A stretch of DNA of 64,000 bases. It comes from a virus. Made by a program: the position numbers and the translations under genes. The stretch spans positions 1-64,000 of the IMG/VR virus record IMGVR_UViG_3300024916_000029; one strand, written 5' to 3'. The notes beneath the pieces are model-generated. The model had not been told where the DNA came from. It searched no databases and saw only the letters and a program-made list of their open reading frames with translations. This document shows positions 29,702-38,720 of this stretch, in pieces (positions within the stretch are counted from its first letter, which is position 1; every line of letters begins with the position of its first letter).

Positions 29702-32029
29702 ATGACTACCACCCAGATCAACGACGCAATCGACCCCGTGGACACGCCCGATGGTGACGTGCCACTGTCGCTGGCCGAGTACCGCGACATCCACGAGGAG
29801 ATCGAACACCAGCCGAAGGAATGGCGCCGACACGCGGATAGGGAGATGGACTATGCCGAAGGCAATCAGCTCAAGACCGAACTGCTGCAGGCACAGCAGG
29901 CGCTGGGCATCCCTCCGTCGATGGAGAACCTTATTGGTGCGGCACTGGAAGGCATCCGTGGGTTTGAGGAGGCCACGCGCACGGACTGGCGTGTAACGCC
30001 CAATGGGCAGCCAGGCGGGCAGGACGTGGCGGATGCGCTGAGCTTCAAGTTGAACGAGGCTGAGCGCAACAGCCGTGCCGATGACGCCTGCTCCAAGGCC
30101 TTCTATCCTCAGATCGGGGTTGGCATGGGCTGGGTCGAGGTGTCGCGCAGCGATGACCCATTCGGCTACCCCTACCAGTGCATTGCGATCAACCGCAATG
30201 AGATCCACTGGGACATGAGCGATCCGACCGATGATCTGCTTCTGCGCAATCGGTGGCTGCGCCGCCAGCGCTGGCTGCATCCTTCGCGCCTCGCGAGGGT
30301 TTTCCCAGAACACAAGGAGCTGATCCGCCGCTTCGGCAAGTCCGGCACGGCCTGGTGGAGCGAGTACGACGGTTCTGACTTGGGCGGCGCAAGTACGGGC
30401 CTCAATCGGGCATTTGACGTGGCGCGCGAGTGGACCACAGCCGAGGACCGCTGGTTCAACCCGTTCAACAAGGAGGTGTGCACCACGGAGCTTTGGTACA
30501 GGCGCTGGACGGATGTGATCGTGCTCAAGAGCCCGGATGGTCGTGTGGTCGAGTACGACGGAAACAATCACGCGCATGTGCATGCCATCGCCAACAACCT
30601 GGTGCAGTTCCGCCGCGCCACTGTGGCCAAGATTCGCCGTTCCTACTGGCTTGGACCGCACGTTCTCTTCGACGGCCCGACGCCCTACGCGCACCGGTTC
30701 TTCCCATACGTCCCGTTCTGGGGCTTCCGCGAGGACAACACCAACGTGCCTTTCGGGTACATCCGCAACATGCTCTATCAGCAGGACACGCTGAACTCGG
30801 GCAACTCGCGACTGCGCTGGGGCATGTCGGCGTTTCGCACTACGCGCACCAAGGGTGCTGTGGCCATGACCGATGACCAGTTCCGCCGCACCGTGGGGCG
30901 GCTGGATGCTGACGTGGTACTGGACCCCGCCCACATGGCGCAGGCTGGCGCCACATTCAAGGTGGAGCGCGACTACCAGATGAACGCCCAGCAACTGGAG
31001 ATGCTGGCCAATGCCCGCCAGGCCATCGAGCGCGTGAACCCGGCGGCCGCCGCCGCGTTCTCTGGTCGTCGTGGGACGGCCACCAGTGGCGTGCAAGAAG
31101 ACACGCAGGTGGCGCAGGCCAACCAGTCTCTGGCGCACATGATGGGCAACTTCAAGCGTGGACGCACCCAGGTAGGTGAGTTGCTGCTGTCGATGGTGGT
31201 TCAGGATCTGGGCACCGAGCAGCACACCATTGTCATTGAGGGAGATGCCGTGCGCGAAGACCGCGTGGTGACTATCAACAAGCCCGAAGTGGACCCAGAC
31301 AACGGCATCCCGTACCTGTCGAATGACCTGCAGCGCACGCGCTTGATGGTGTCGCTTGAAGACGTGCCCAGCACGCCCAGCTTTCGTGGTCAGCAGCTCA
31401 ACGCCATGTCGGAAACGATCAAGTCCCTGCCACCCCAGTTCCAGGCGGCGGCCATGCCGTTCATGGCTTCCCTCATGAATGTGCCGTTCAAGCGGGAACT
31501 TGTGGAGGCGCTGCGCGCGGCCAGCGATCAGGAGTCGCCGGAGCAAGTCGAACAGCGCATCAAGCAGGCGGTGCAGGACGCACTCAAGCAGGCGGGCAAT
31601 GACCTCAAGGCGCGCGAGCTGGATATGAAGGAGCGTCTTACCGAGGCCCAGATCAAGCAGATCATGGCCCAGGCGGTGCAGACCGGCGTGCAGGCGGCAT
31701 TCAGTGCAATGCAAGGCGGTGCGCAGGTGGCGCAGATGCCGATGATTGCCCCCATTGCCGACGCGATCATGCAAGGGGCCGGCTATCAGCGGCCCACCCC
31801 CGGCGGCGACGATCCGAATTTTCCGACCCCGGGCACTACGGCGGCGATGAACATCAAGCACCCATACATCCAGGACGGCGGCGCTGCGGCGGCGGTTCCT
31901 GAGCCAGAGGCTGATGCGGCTCCAGAGGTGCGGGCGAATACCAGCCCGGCATTCCCGCCAGTGCCGCAGGACGCAGGGCAGGGTTTGGATGGCATCGAAA
32001 CGCCGGCCGTGACAGACAACCTGGCGTGA
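29702..32029 (+). CDS. portal protein (large podovirus type)
   Basis: A 775-residue portal, the length seen in Stx-phage/P22-like short-tailed phages. SLAEYRDIHEEIEHQPKEWR, IGVGMGWVEVSRSDDPFGYP, FFPYVPFWGFREDNTNVPFG and YIRNMLYQQDTLNSGNSRLR fit the family. The C-terminal 150 residues are an alpha-helical barrel (KQAVQDALKQAGNDLKAREL) and a Pro-rich tail. ATG 29702 has GAGGAC seven bases upstream. It forms the dodecameric DNA gate with the terminase. Confidence 0.92.
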   Translation: MTTTQINDAIDPVDTPDGDVPLSLAEYRDIHEEIEHQPKEWRRHADREMDYAEGNQLKTELLQAQQALGIPPSMENLIGAALEGIRGFEEATRTDWRVTPNGQPGGQDVADALSFKLNEAERNSRADDACSKAFYPQIGVGMGWVEVSRSDDPFGYPYQCIAINRNEIHWDMSDPTDDLLLRNRWLRRQRWLHPSRLARVFPEHKELIRRFGKSGTAWWSEYDGSDLGGASTGLNRAFDVAREWTTAEDRWFNPFNKEVCTTELWYRRWTDVIVLKSPDGRVVEYDGNNHAHVHAIANNLVQFRRATVAKIRRSYWLGPHVLFDGPTPYAHRFFPYVPFWGFREDNTNVPFGYIRNMLYQQDTLNSGNSRLRWGMSAFRTTRTKGAVAMTDDQFRRTVGRLDADVVLDPAHMAQAGATFKVERDYQMNAQQLEMLANARQAIERVNPAAAAAFSGRRGTATSGVQEDTQVAQANQSLAHMMGNFKRGRTQVGELLLSMVVQDLGTEQHTIVIEGDAVREDRVVTINKPEVDPDNGIPYLSNDLQRTRLMVSLEDVPSTPSFRGQQLNAMSETIKSLPPQFQAAAMPFMASLMNVPFKRELVEALRAASDQESPEQVEQRIKQAVQDALKQAGNDLKARELDMKERLTEAQIKQIMAQAVQTGVQAAFSAMQGGAQVAQMPMIAPIADAIMQGAGYQRPTPGGDDPNFPTPGTTAAMNIKHPYIQDGGAAAAVPEPEADAAPEVRANTSPAFPPVPQDAGQGLDGIETPAVTDNLA

Positions 32030-32043
32030 GCACAGCATAGGGC
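32030..32043 (+). promoter_or_regulatory. late-region motif copy B (GCAC-AGCATA-GGGC)
   Basis: Second copy, starting 1 base after the portal stop. The stem is imperfect (one mismatch). It is 94 bases before the next confident start (32137). Confidence 0.5.
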
Positions 32044-32136
32044 GCGGCGATCTGGCCCGGCGGGATGACTATGGGAATTCCCCGCCAACGACTAGGGGTT
32101 CCGCCGCAGCAACGGCACCCACACTGGAGTATTGCC

Positions 32137-32412
32137 ATGTCCCGTTCCCTTATCGCCATCGCCCTCATTGCCGCTGCCGGCGCATTCGCTTCCGTCGCCA
32201 TCGCCTCGCGCGATTGCGTGGTGTCCGCCGTGCACCGCGCCTGGGATTTCGTGCTCGATTGCGTCGCGCCCCAGGCCCGCGAGCAGCCCGTTGCTGTGAG
32301 CGACCGCAATCCGAGCGTTCTGCTGGTGGCAGCCAAGGCATTCGCCCTGCGCCTGGGCAAGCGTGAGCGCCCCCGCGTGACGCCGATGTGGCGCATGTGC
32401 CCGTCCACCTGA
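32137..32412 (+). CDS. small exported or membrane protein
   Basis: A 91-residue protein with an N-terminal hydrophobic helix (SRSLIAIALIAAAGAFASVA) like a signal peptide or anchor, followed by two Cys (SRDCVVSAV, VLDCVAP) and a basic C-terminus. TGGAGT precedes ATG 32137 by eight bases. Bounded by late-motif copy B and a strong terminator, so expressed as a single-gene unit. Function unknown. Confidence 0.65.
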   Translation: MSRSLIAIALIAAAGAFASVAIASRDCVVSAVHRAWDFVLDCVAPQAREQPVAVSDRNPSVLLVAAKAFALRLGKRERPRVTPMWRMCPST

Positions 32413-32434
32413 CCGCGCCAGCGCCACCCGATAG

Positions 32435-32458
32435 AGCCGCCACCGAGGCGGCTTTTTC
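32435..32458 (+). terminator. Rho-independent terminator (rightward)
   Basis: AGCCGCC/GGCGGCT hairpin (32435-32441 with 32447-32453) and TTTTT. Ends the portal/32137 transcript. Motif copy C begins 7 bases later, which suggests that transcription restarts there. Confidence 0.9.
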
Positions 32459-32464
32459 ATGCCG

Positions 32465-32478
32465 GCCCGGTATAGGGC
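32465..32478 (+). promoter_or_regulatory. late-region motif copy C (GCCC-GGTATA-GGGC)
   Basis: A perfect 4-bp stem and a GGTATA loop, identical to copy G. It lies directly downstream of the terminator at 32435-32458 and 175 bases upstream of the scaffold gene. Confidence 0.7.
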
Positions 32479-32652
32479 AGAGGGATTTCGCTGCCCGCTT
32501 TGACACTTCACTCCAAGCGATTGCGCGCAGGTGCAACGCGAAGCCCAGGGCGCGAAAGCGCTATGGATTCAAGAGCAGATGGCGCAATTCCCAAGGGGGT
32601 TGCACCGTCTTGCTGGCCCCATGCGGCCACGGCGATATGTGGCGGGACAGGC

Positions 32653-33708
32653 ATGACGACATCACAAGAGAGTTTCTACGGCGGCATCAGCGGTCCTCTG
32701 ACTGCGGAGCAGGCACTCCAGGCTTTGGCCATGGAGGATACGGGCGATACCACGACCGCAGGCGCGGCCGAGGAACCCGGTGGCGCGCCCACGACCACCA
32801 CTGCACCTGGCACCACGACTACTGCAGCCGACACCACGACCGAACAGAAGCAGGGCGATCCTGCGGCAAACCAATCCGGCGGCGCTCAAGCCATTCCCGA
32901 AGACCAGCAGACCGCGGCGAACACCGTGATCCTGGCAAAGGACGGCAAGCACACCATCGGCTTCGAGAAGCTGCAGGAGGCCCGGCAACAGCGCGACGAG
33001 TTCAAAGCCGCAGCAGACAGCGCCCAGCAACAGCTGGCAGCGCTGCAGGCTGCAGCCCAGGGCCGAGTGGACGCAGGTCAGGCGCCGACCAAGACCGACA
33101 ACATGGCCGCGACTGCAGCTGCGGCCATCGACGCGGGCGCGGATGTGAGCCTGTTCGGCGACTTCTCCGAGGCGGCGCTGGCAGATGGCATTTCCAAGCT
33201 GGTTGCTCAGCAAGTAGCGGCTCAGGTCCAAGCCCAAGTGGCCAAGGCTGTTGAGCCGATGCAGGCGAAGCACCAGCAGGACGCGACATCCTCGCACTAC
33301 GGGGCCATCTACGAGGCGCACCCCAATGCGGATTCCATGGTTCAGAGCCAGGAGTTCAAGGCGTGGGTTGACGCGCACCCGAGCGCTGTCCGCAATGCCT
33401 ATTGGGATCTGTTCGACGGTCAGAAGGGCGGCACCAGCGCCCAGATCGTGGAGGTGTTCGATGCCTTCAAGGCAGCGACGACGAAACCCTCACCTCAACC
33501 CGCCGCGGACGCCAAGACCGCGGCAAAAGCGGCCACGGATGGCGCGCGCACCGAACCCCCTTCGAGCCTGTCCAGCATTCCTGGCGGGCGCGCAAGCGGC
33601 ACCTCGGCGCTCGATGCCACTGCGGACATGAGCGGCCCAGAAATGATGCAGGCAACGGCAGGAATGTCGCCCGCTCAGATCGAGGCCTGGCTGAACAAGC
33701 AAATCTGA
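32653..33708 (+). CDS. capsid scaffolding protein (predicted)
   Basis: A 351-residue acidic, low-complexity protein between portal and capsid genes, the scaffold position. Thr/Ala/Pro-rich N-terminal 90 residues, a coiled-coil core (FEKLQEARQQRDEFKAAADS, AQQQLAALQ), and an Ala/Pro-rich C-terminus ending AGMSPAQIEAWLNKQI, a helix that could bind coat. ATG 32653 begins coherent sequence; no good SD, but a GGGACAGGC context resembles the leader of the giant gene. Confidence 0.8.
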   Translation: MTTSQESFYGGISGPLTAEQALQALAMEDTGDTTTAGAAEEPGGAPTTTTAPGTTTTAADTTTEQKQGDPAANQSGGAQAIPEDQQTAANTVILAKDGKHTIGFEKLQEARQQRDEFKAAADSAQQQLAALQAAAQGRVDAGQAPTKTDNMAATAAAAIDAGADVSLFGDFSEAALADGISKLVAQQVAAQVQAQVAKAVEPMQAKHQQDATSSHYGAIYEAHPNADSMVQSQEFKAWVDAHPSAVRNAYWDLFDGQKGGTSAQIVEVFDAFKAATTKPSPQPAADAKTAAKAATDGARTEPPSSLSSIPGGRASGTSALDATADMSGPEMMQATAGMSPAQIEAWLNKQI

Positions 33709-33718
33709 GGAGATTGAC

Positions 33719-35011
33719 GTGGATACCAAGACCAACGTCCCCTACGGCGCCCAGGGCGCCATGATCCAGCAGGCCGTGGGCGTGTTCCATACCTGCACCC
33801 AGCGCAACACGCAAATGCGTCACCTGACGGGCGATATGCCAAAGGTCGATGCTGCTGTGGCCGCTGCCAAGGGCAACCAGTCGAAGACCTCCATGCCCAT
33901 CGTGCGGGCCGACAACCTCACGAAGAACAAGGGTGACGAGGTGACCTTCCACCTGGACAACCCAATCGGCGCGTACCCGATCATGGGTAGCGAGCACGCC
34001 GAGGGCCGCGGCACGGGCATGTCCTATTCCGAGGACAAGCTGCGCGTGAGCCAGGCGCGGTTCCCCATCGACATGGGTAACACCATGACGCAGATCCGCA
34101 GCCCGTTCGACATGCGCCGCATGGGCCGCCCCAAGGCCCAGAAGCTGATGAACCAGTACATGGACCAGTCCATCCAGGTGCACCTGGCTGGCGCGCGCGG
34201 CTTCCACGACCACAAGATCGAGTGGACGGTTCCTGTGGCATCCCACCCCAAGTTCGCCGACATCATGGTGAATCGGGTGAAGGCGCCCACCAAGAACCGT
34301 CACCTCGTCGCAGGCGGCGGCACTATTGGCGAGCTCAAGGTGAACGCGGGCGAGCTGGTCATTTCCACCACGGATGCACTGTCCATGGACGTGCTGGATT
34401 CCGTGCGCGAATGGGGCGACACCGTGGCGCTGCCTCCACCTCCCGTGGAATTCGACAACGACCAGGCCGCGACCGACAGCCCGATCCGCGTGTTCATGGC
34501 CTCTGCCGCGCAGTACAGCCAGTTCGCTACGGACCCGGCATTCCGCGCGTTCCAGGCCAATGCACATGCCCGTGCCCGCCTTGCCAAGGACCACCCGCTG
34601 TTCCTGGGCGACGCCGGTCTGTGGAACGGCATCTTGATCATCAAGAACCCGAAGCCCATCCGCTTCTACGCTGGCGATGCGATCAAGTATTGCGCCGCCT
34701 ATGACAGCGAGGCTGAATCGTCTTGCCTGGTGCCTGCGGCGTTCGGCGACCAGTTCGCGGTGGACCGCGGCCTGCTGCTGGGTGGACAGGCCTTGGCCCA
34801 AGCGTTCGGTGCTTCCGAGCACTCGGGCATCCCCTTCTTCTGGAGCGAAGAGAAGGGCGATCACGGCGACAAGATGGAAATCCTGATCGGCGCAATTCTG
34901 GGCATGTCGAAGATCCGCTTCGCGGTGGACCACGGCGACCACAAGGAATTCACGGACCACGGCGTGACCGTCGTGGATACCGCCGTGAAGATCATGAAGC
35001 CCCGCTTCTGA
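33719..35011 (+). CDS. major capsid protein (N4-gp56 family, DUF4043)
   Basis: A 430-residue coat protein of the N4-gp56/DUF4043 family, which uses an HK97-like fold. Segments VTFHLDNPIGAYPIMGSEHA, EGRGTGMSYSEDKLRVSQAR, PFDMRRMGRPKAQKLMNQYM and LVPAAFGDQFAVDRGLLLGG are characteristic. Start is GTG 33719 with GGAG seven bases upstream. Found in N4-like and Stx-type short-tailed phages, which places this phage in that structural lineage. Confidence 0.92.
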   Translation: MDTKTNVPYGAQGAMIQQAVGVFHTCTQRNTQMRHLTGDMPKVDAAVAAAKGNQSKTSMPIVRADNLTKNKGDEVTFHLDNPIGAYPIMGSEHAEGRGTGMSYSEDKLRVSQARFPIDMGNTMTQIRSPFDMRRMGRPKAQKLMNQYMDQSIQVHLAGARGFHDHKIEWTVPVASHPKFADIMVNRVKAPTKNRHLVAGGGTIGELKVNAGELVISTTDALSMDVLDSVREWGDTVALPPPPVEFDNDQAATDSPIRVFMASAAQYSQFATDPAFRAFQANAHARARLAKDHPLFLGDAGLWNGILIIKNPKPIRFYAGDAIKYCAAYDSEAESSCLVPAAFGDQFAVDRGLLLGGQALAQAFGASEHSGIPFFWSEEKGDHGDKMEILIGAILGMSKIRFAVDHGDHKEFTDHGVTVVDTAVKIMKPRF

Positions 35012-35020
35012 CGCCCCAGG

Positions 35021-35044
35021 GGCCGGCACCAGCCGGTGCTGGCC
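35021..35044 (+). other. hairpin after the capsid gene
   Basis: GGCCGGCACC/GGTGCTGGCC with loop AGCC gives a 10-bp stem, but no T-run follows. More likely an mRNA-stabilising or attenuating element than a full terminator, set between the coat gene and the next. Confidence 0.55.
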
Positions 35045-35078
35045 CTGATCCCACTTCACTCAATTTCTGGAGGCAGAC

Positions 35079-35558
35079 ATGCCCACCATCACGAAGAAGC
35101 ATATCGGCGATCAGCAGTTCGGCGGCTTCACGCCCTACGGCAACATCACCAACTACCGCGCCACGCTGCAGACCACTGCAACGGGGGCCGTGGCCGATTC
35201 CGACTCGAGCGCCCAGGCGGCCGTCAACGATGTCATCCGCCTGCAGAAGATGCCCGCGGGCTACGAGCTGCAGGACGCTCAGATCATCATTTCCGACCAC
35301 TTCGGTGCCGGTGTAACGGGTTCCCTGGGCTTCCTGTACGCCGATGGCGTGGACTCCAGCGACGTGGCGCAGGACGCTGCCTATTTTGGCGCCGGCCTTG
35401 TGCTGAGCGCTGCGGCCCGCCTGCGCACCGCGAGCTCCAAGGTACCGGTGAAGCTCCCCAAGGAAGCGTATCTGGTGCTGACGGTCACGGGCGCTGCGGT
35501 GGCGGAAGTTGGCCGTGCCGACTTCATCGTCAGCGGCGAACGCTTCGGTCCGAAGTAA
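35079..35558 (+). CDS. capsid-associated structural protein (predicted)
   Basis: A 159-residue beta-rich protein directly after the coat gene. PTITKKHIGDQQFGGFTPYG begins it; the C-terminal part (PKEAYLVLTVTGAAVAEVGR) is strand-rich. Position suggests a decoration or head-stabilising protein. GGAGG lies eight bases before the ATG. No named family recognised. Confidence 0.7.
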   Translation: MPTITKKHIGDQQFGGFTPYGNITNYRATLQTTATGAVADSDSSAQAAVNDVIRLQKMPAGYELQDAQIIISDHFGAGVTGSLGFLYADGVDSSDVAQDAAYFGAGLVLSAAARLRTASSKVPVKLPKEAYLVLTVTGAAVAEVGRADFIVSGERFGPK

Positions 35559-35575
35559 TCGGCCATGCCGTAGGC

Positions 35576-35598
35576 GGACGGGGACTTGCGCCCCGTCC
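35576..35598 (+). other. intergenic hairpin
   Basis: GGACGGGG/CCCCGTCC (8 bp, 7-base loop) without a T-run between structural genes. Possible weak terminator or mRNA-stability element. Confidence 0.45.
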
Positions 35599-35624
35599 AT
35601 CACGCCACATCACCAGGAACTGCC

Positions 35625-36089
35625 ATGACCAAGATCCAGGGCATCGCCGTGACCTACACCGGCCGCGACGATCCTTTCATTGACCGCATCTACCGCTCGG
35701 GCCTCACGTTCACCAACGGCCAGAGCCGCACGGTTCCGCCCACGTTGGCCGAGCGCTTCCTGCGCCACGCCGATGTGTTTGAGCGCACGAAGGGCTCTGC
35801 GGAGCTGACCGCAGATGTATCGAATGGCGCCACGAAGGCGCCGCCGAACGAAGTCCTCTCGAAGGACGACACCCAGCAACTGCTGGACGCTGCCCAGAAT
35901 AACCAGGACGCCCGCCGGGTGGAGGAGGAGGCCCGCTTCGCCTTGCTGGACCAGATCGACAGCATGGACAAGCCCGCTCTCATCACCTGGGCCCAGGATA
36001 AGTTCAAGCAGAAGATCCCGGGCAATCTGGGTGAAGCCAAGGTGCGCGAGCGCGTCAAGGCCTTTGTTGACCAGTACGGCATGCCATGA
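35625..36089 (+). CDS. structural hypothetical protein
   Basis: A 154-residue protein. The N-terminal half (RDDPFIDRIYRSGLTFTNGQ, FLRHADVFER) resembles a short beta-strand domain used in phage head proteins, followed by a helical acidic part and a LEM/SAP-like ending (SMDKPALITWAQDKFKQKIP). Overlaps the adaptor by four bases. Probable head-completion accessory protein; function not proven. Confidence 0.7.
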   Translation: MTKIQGIAVTYTGRDDPFIDRIYRSGLTFTNGQSRTVPPTLAERFLRHADVFERTKGSAELTADVSNGATKAPPNEVLSKDDTQQLLDAAQNNQDARRVEEEARFALLDQIDSMDKPALITWAQDKFKQKIPGNLGEAKVRERVKAFVDQYGMP

Positions 36090-36754
36090 CCCTTGAAGAC
36101 CTGATCCGCCGTTTCCGCGTCCTGGCGGATGACAAGGAGCAACCTGTCTTCTGGCCCGACGAGGTGGTGACGGACTGGCTCAACGACGCCCAGGCGCAGG
36201 CCTGCGTGCGCGGGCGCTTGCTGCGCGAGGACGCGAACCCGGTTGTGTGCCAGATCGCGCTCACGCCTGGCCAGCACACCTACAGGCTGCACCCATCGAT
36301 CTACGAGCTGATCCACCTGCGCATCGAGGGCGCCGGGACCGAGCGCCCGCGCACCATGCACCTGCGTTCGCGCGAGTGGCTGAGCGAGAACGAGCCCGGC
36401 TGGCGCACGTTGGACGAGCCCAGCTGCTGGGCCATCCAAGATGACACCACCCTCCGCGTGGTGGGCGCCATCAAGGCCGGCGAGGTGCTGCACCTGGAGT
36501 GCCAGCGCCTGCCGCTCAAGCGGCTCGCCAACGACATGGACAAGCCGGAAATCCACGCTGCGCACCACGAGCACCTGATTGATTGGGCTCTGTTCAAGGC
36601 GTTCAGCGTGCCGGACGCGGATGCGTTCGACCCGCAGCGCGCAAAGCAGGCCGAAGACGTCTTCACGGCCTACTTCGGCCGCCAGCCCGACAGCGACATG
36701 CGCCGCATCACGCGCGAGGACGTGGCGCACCACAACGTGGCCATCCTGCCGTAG
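36086..36754 (+). CDS. head-tail adaptor protein (DUF6682-like)
   Basis: A 222-residue adaptor with LIRRFRVLADDKEQPVFWPD, VVTDWLNDAQAQACVRGRLL and HEHLIDWALFKAFSVPDADA, the repertoire of phage adaptor proteins that bind under the portal. Placed after coat genes and before tail genes as expected. Confidence 0.82.
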   Translation: MTLEDLIRRFRVLADDKEQPVFWPDEVVTDWLNDAQAQACVRGRLLREDANPVVCQIALTPGQHTYRLHPSIYELIHLRIEGAGTERPRTMHLRSREWLSENEPGWRTLDEPSCWAIQDDTTLRVVGAIKAGEVLHLECQRLPLKRLANDMDKPEIHAAHHEHLIDWALFKAFSVPDADAFDPQRAKQAEDVFTAYFGRQPDSDMRRITREDVAHHNVAILP

Positions 36755-36763
36755 GGGCGCGCC

Positions 36764-37732
36764 GTGGCCACCACCCCGAACAAGCCCCCGCGCATCGGTC
36801 CTTTCCCCCTGGGGATGGACAACCGCGTTCCCGACCACAAGCTGAAACTGCCCGAGGGCGGCGGCCACCTATTGCGTGATGCGCTGAACGTGGACGTGAC
36901 CGCTGGCGGCGGCATCAAGACGCGGAGCGGCTACACCCGTGCCATCGCGGGCACCGACTGCCATTCCCTGTGGGCGCCGCGCGGCGGTGCCTTCGCCCTG
37001 TACGTGGACAACGGAGACCTGTACCGCCTGAACACCGACGCCACGCGCGCGCTGATCGCCTCCGGCTTCGGCTGGATGACGCCCGTGCGCTGCGCCGAGG
37101 TGAACGAGGCGATCTATTTCACGGACGGCCTGCGCGTGGGCTCCTACCACCCGACCGCAGGCCCAACCCCCGTATGGGCCGACGCGGCGCCGCTGGTGGT
37201 GGGCGAGCAGCACCTGGTGCCAATGCCCGCAGGCCAGCACATCGCGCACCACGGCGCGCGGCTGCTGGTGGCGGTGGGCGCGGCGCTGGTCTACAGCGAG
37301 CCCTTCACGCCCACGCTGCGCGACCCGGCACGCGGCTTCGAGCTGTTCCCTGCGCCCATCACCTGCCTGGCGGCGGTGGAGGGCGGCGTGTTCGTGGTGG
37401 CCGACAAGACCTATTTCCTGCCCGGCGGCCTGCCGGCCCAGGCCGTTCGCGCGGTGCTGGACTACGGCGCCCCCGAGCAGCAGCCCGGCTACCGCGATGA
37501 CGGCGGCGCCCACTGGATGAGCGCGCGCGGAATTGTCTCGTGCAACGCGGCCGGTGAGCTGGCCAACGTCCAGGAGGCGCGCGTGGCGCTGCAGGCCCAG
37601 GGCGCGGCCGCAACGCTTTGGCGCGAGGCGGACGGCATGCAAGCCATCGTGGCCGCGCTGAGCGAGCCCGGAAATACAGGCGCTGGCGTGGGCTCCTACG
37701 CCCAGGCCCGCATCGTCAAGAAAGGAACCTGA
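36764..37732 (+). CDS. tail-hub/stem beta-propeller-like protein (predicted)
   Basis: A 322-residue protein of repeated four-stranded units (RSGYTRAIAGTDCHSLWAPR, NGDLYRLNTDATRALIAS, YFTDGLRVGSYHP), which look like blades of a propeller as in the gp10-type hub of short-tailed phages. GTG 36764 with AGGGG upstream is the start. No named family recognised. Confidence 0.65.
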   Translation: MATTPNKPPRIGPFPLGMDNRVPDHKLKLPEGGGHLLRDALNVDVTAGGGIKTRSGYTRAIAGTDCHSLWAPRGGAFALYVDNGDLYRLNTDATRALIASGFGWMTPVRCAEVNEAIYFTDGLRVGSYHPTAGPTPVWADAAPLVVGEQHLVPMPAGQHIAHHGARLLVAVGAALVYSEPFTPTLRDPARGFELFPAPITCLAAVEGGVFVVADKTYFLPGGLPAQAVRAVLDYGAPEQQPGYRDDGGAHWMSARGIVSCNAAGELANVQEARVALQAQGAAATLWREADGMQAIVAALSEPGNTGAGVGSYAQARIVKKGT

Positions 37733-37734
37733 AC

Positions 37735-38241
37735 ATGGAATCCCTGATCCGCCCTGGCTTTGTCTACGACCTTGCCATTCGCTCCAAGGCCGATGGCCGC
37801 CTGCTGCACATCGAGCGCTGCACGCCCAACCGCGTACCGCTGGAGGGCTTGAACGACATGGCGAGCGCCTACCTCAAGGGCGGCGTGGCGCCGGCCGGCC
37901 TGTTCATCGGGCTGTGGAACGGCTCGCATATCCCCAACGGCACCGAGACGGCCTCCAACCTGGCCTCGATGGTGACGGAAGTCACCAACTACACCCAGGC
38001 CGGCCGCCTGCCTCTGGACCTGGGCAGCGTGGCGAATGCCGCGTGCTCCAACGCCGCATCGCTGGCGCGCTTCGACATGCTGGGCGTCGCCAACGTGGCC
38101 GGCGCCTTCCTGAGCACCACCCAGGCCAAGGGCTCCGACACCGGAAAGCTGCTGTCCGTGGTGCGCTTCGCCAACCCCCGCCCCGTCGATGAGACGGTGT
38201 ACCTCGAAGTCCTGTCGGGCTTCCAGTTCGTTTCCCTCTAA
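37735..38241 (+). CDS. tail structural hypothetical protein
   Basis: A 168-residue protein (IERCTPNRVPLEGLNDMASA, YLKGGVAPAGLFIGLWNG) with the pattern of a phage tail protein that begins with a conserved beta-sandwich. AAAGGAA precedes the ATG. Co-transcribed with neighbours. Function unknown. Confidence 0.65.
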   Translation: MESLIRPGFVYDLAIRSKADGRLLHIERCTPNRVPLEGLNDMASAYLKGGVAPAGLFIGLWNGSHIPNGTETASNLASMVTEVTNYTQAGRLPLDLGSVANAACSNAASLARFDMLGVANVAGAFLSTTQAKGSDTGKLLSVVRFANPRPVDETVYLEVLSGFQFVSL

Positions 38242-38252
38242 GGAGCTTCACC

Positions 38253-38705
38253 ATGGCAATGCACGTTTCCACCGGCCTGCGCAACTACCGGCTTGACACC
38301 GGGAGCCTCAAGGCCGCCCTGGCGGGCGGTTTCATCCACGTCTACAACAGCACCATTGCGGACATCCCCGACAGCGCCGACGCGGCCATCGACCCCGCCA
38401 AGCACACCAAGCTGCTGACGGTCTACGGCGACGGCATCGCTGACGGCCTGAACCTGGGCGCGGCGAACGCTGGCGCCATCGGCAAAGATCCCGGCGAGAG
38501 CTGGGCCGGTACGGTGCTGGCCACGGGCAATGCCGTGTTCTTCCGCTTCGTGGTGCCTGGCGATACCGGCGCGGCGTCCACCACCGAGCGCCGCCTGCAG
38601 GGCCGCGTGGGCGTTTCCGGCGCGGAGCTGAATATCAGCTCGCTCGCTCTGACGGCCGGCAATACCCAGGCGATCAACTACATCGCCATCAGCGAGCCCG
38701 GTTGA
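38253..38705 (+). CDS. tail structural hypothetical protein
   Basis: A 150-residue protein (STGLRNYRLDTGSLKAALAG, GFIHVYNSTIADIPDSADAA). The FIHVYNG-type motif is typical of small tail/baseplate proteins in this gene order. AAGGAG upstream. Function unknown. Confidence 0.65.
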   Translation: MAMHVSTGLRNYRLDTGSLKAALAGGFIHVYNSTIADIPDSADAAIDPAKHTKLLTVYGDGIADGLNLGAANAGAIGKDPGESWAGTVLATGNAVFFRFVVPGDTGAASTTERRLQGRVGVSGAELNISSLALTAGNTQAINYIAISEPG

Positions 38706-38720
38706 TAGGGGCTGCCCGCC

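Noticed and set aside
29450-32038. 862-residue - strand reading opposite the portal gene
   Set aside because: It is the antisense of the portal gene, with high His/Arg/Leu content and no ribosome site. High GC content makes such long antisense frames common here.
32478-32652. TTGACA at 32500 as a sigma-70 promoter for the scaffold gene
   Set aside because: No acceptable -10 lies 15-19 bases downstream (sequence there is GC-rich), so only motif copy C is proposed as the start signal.
34000-35100. CRISPR arrays or long tandem repeats
   Set aside because: No regularly spaced direct repeats of CRISPR type were seen here or elsewhere in the window; the only phased repeats are the iterons at 19705-19825.
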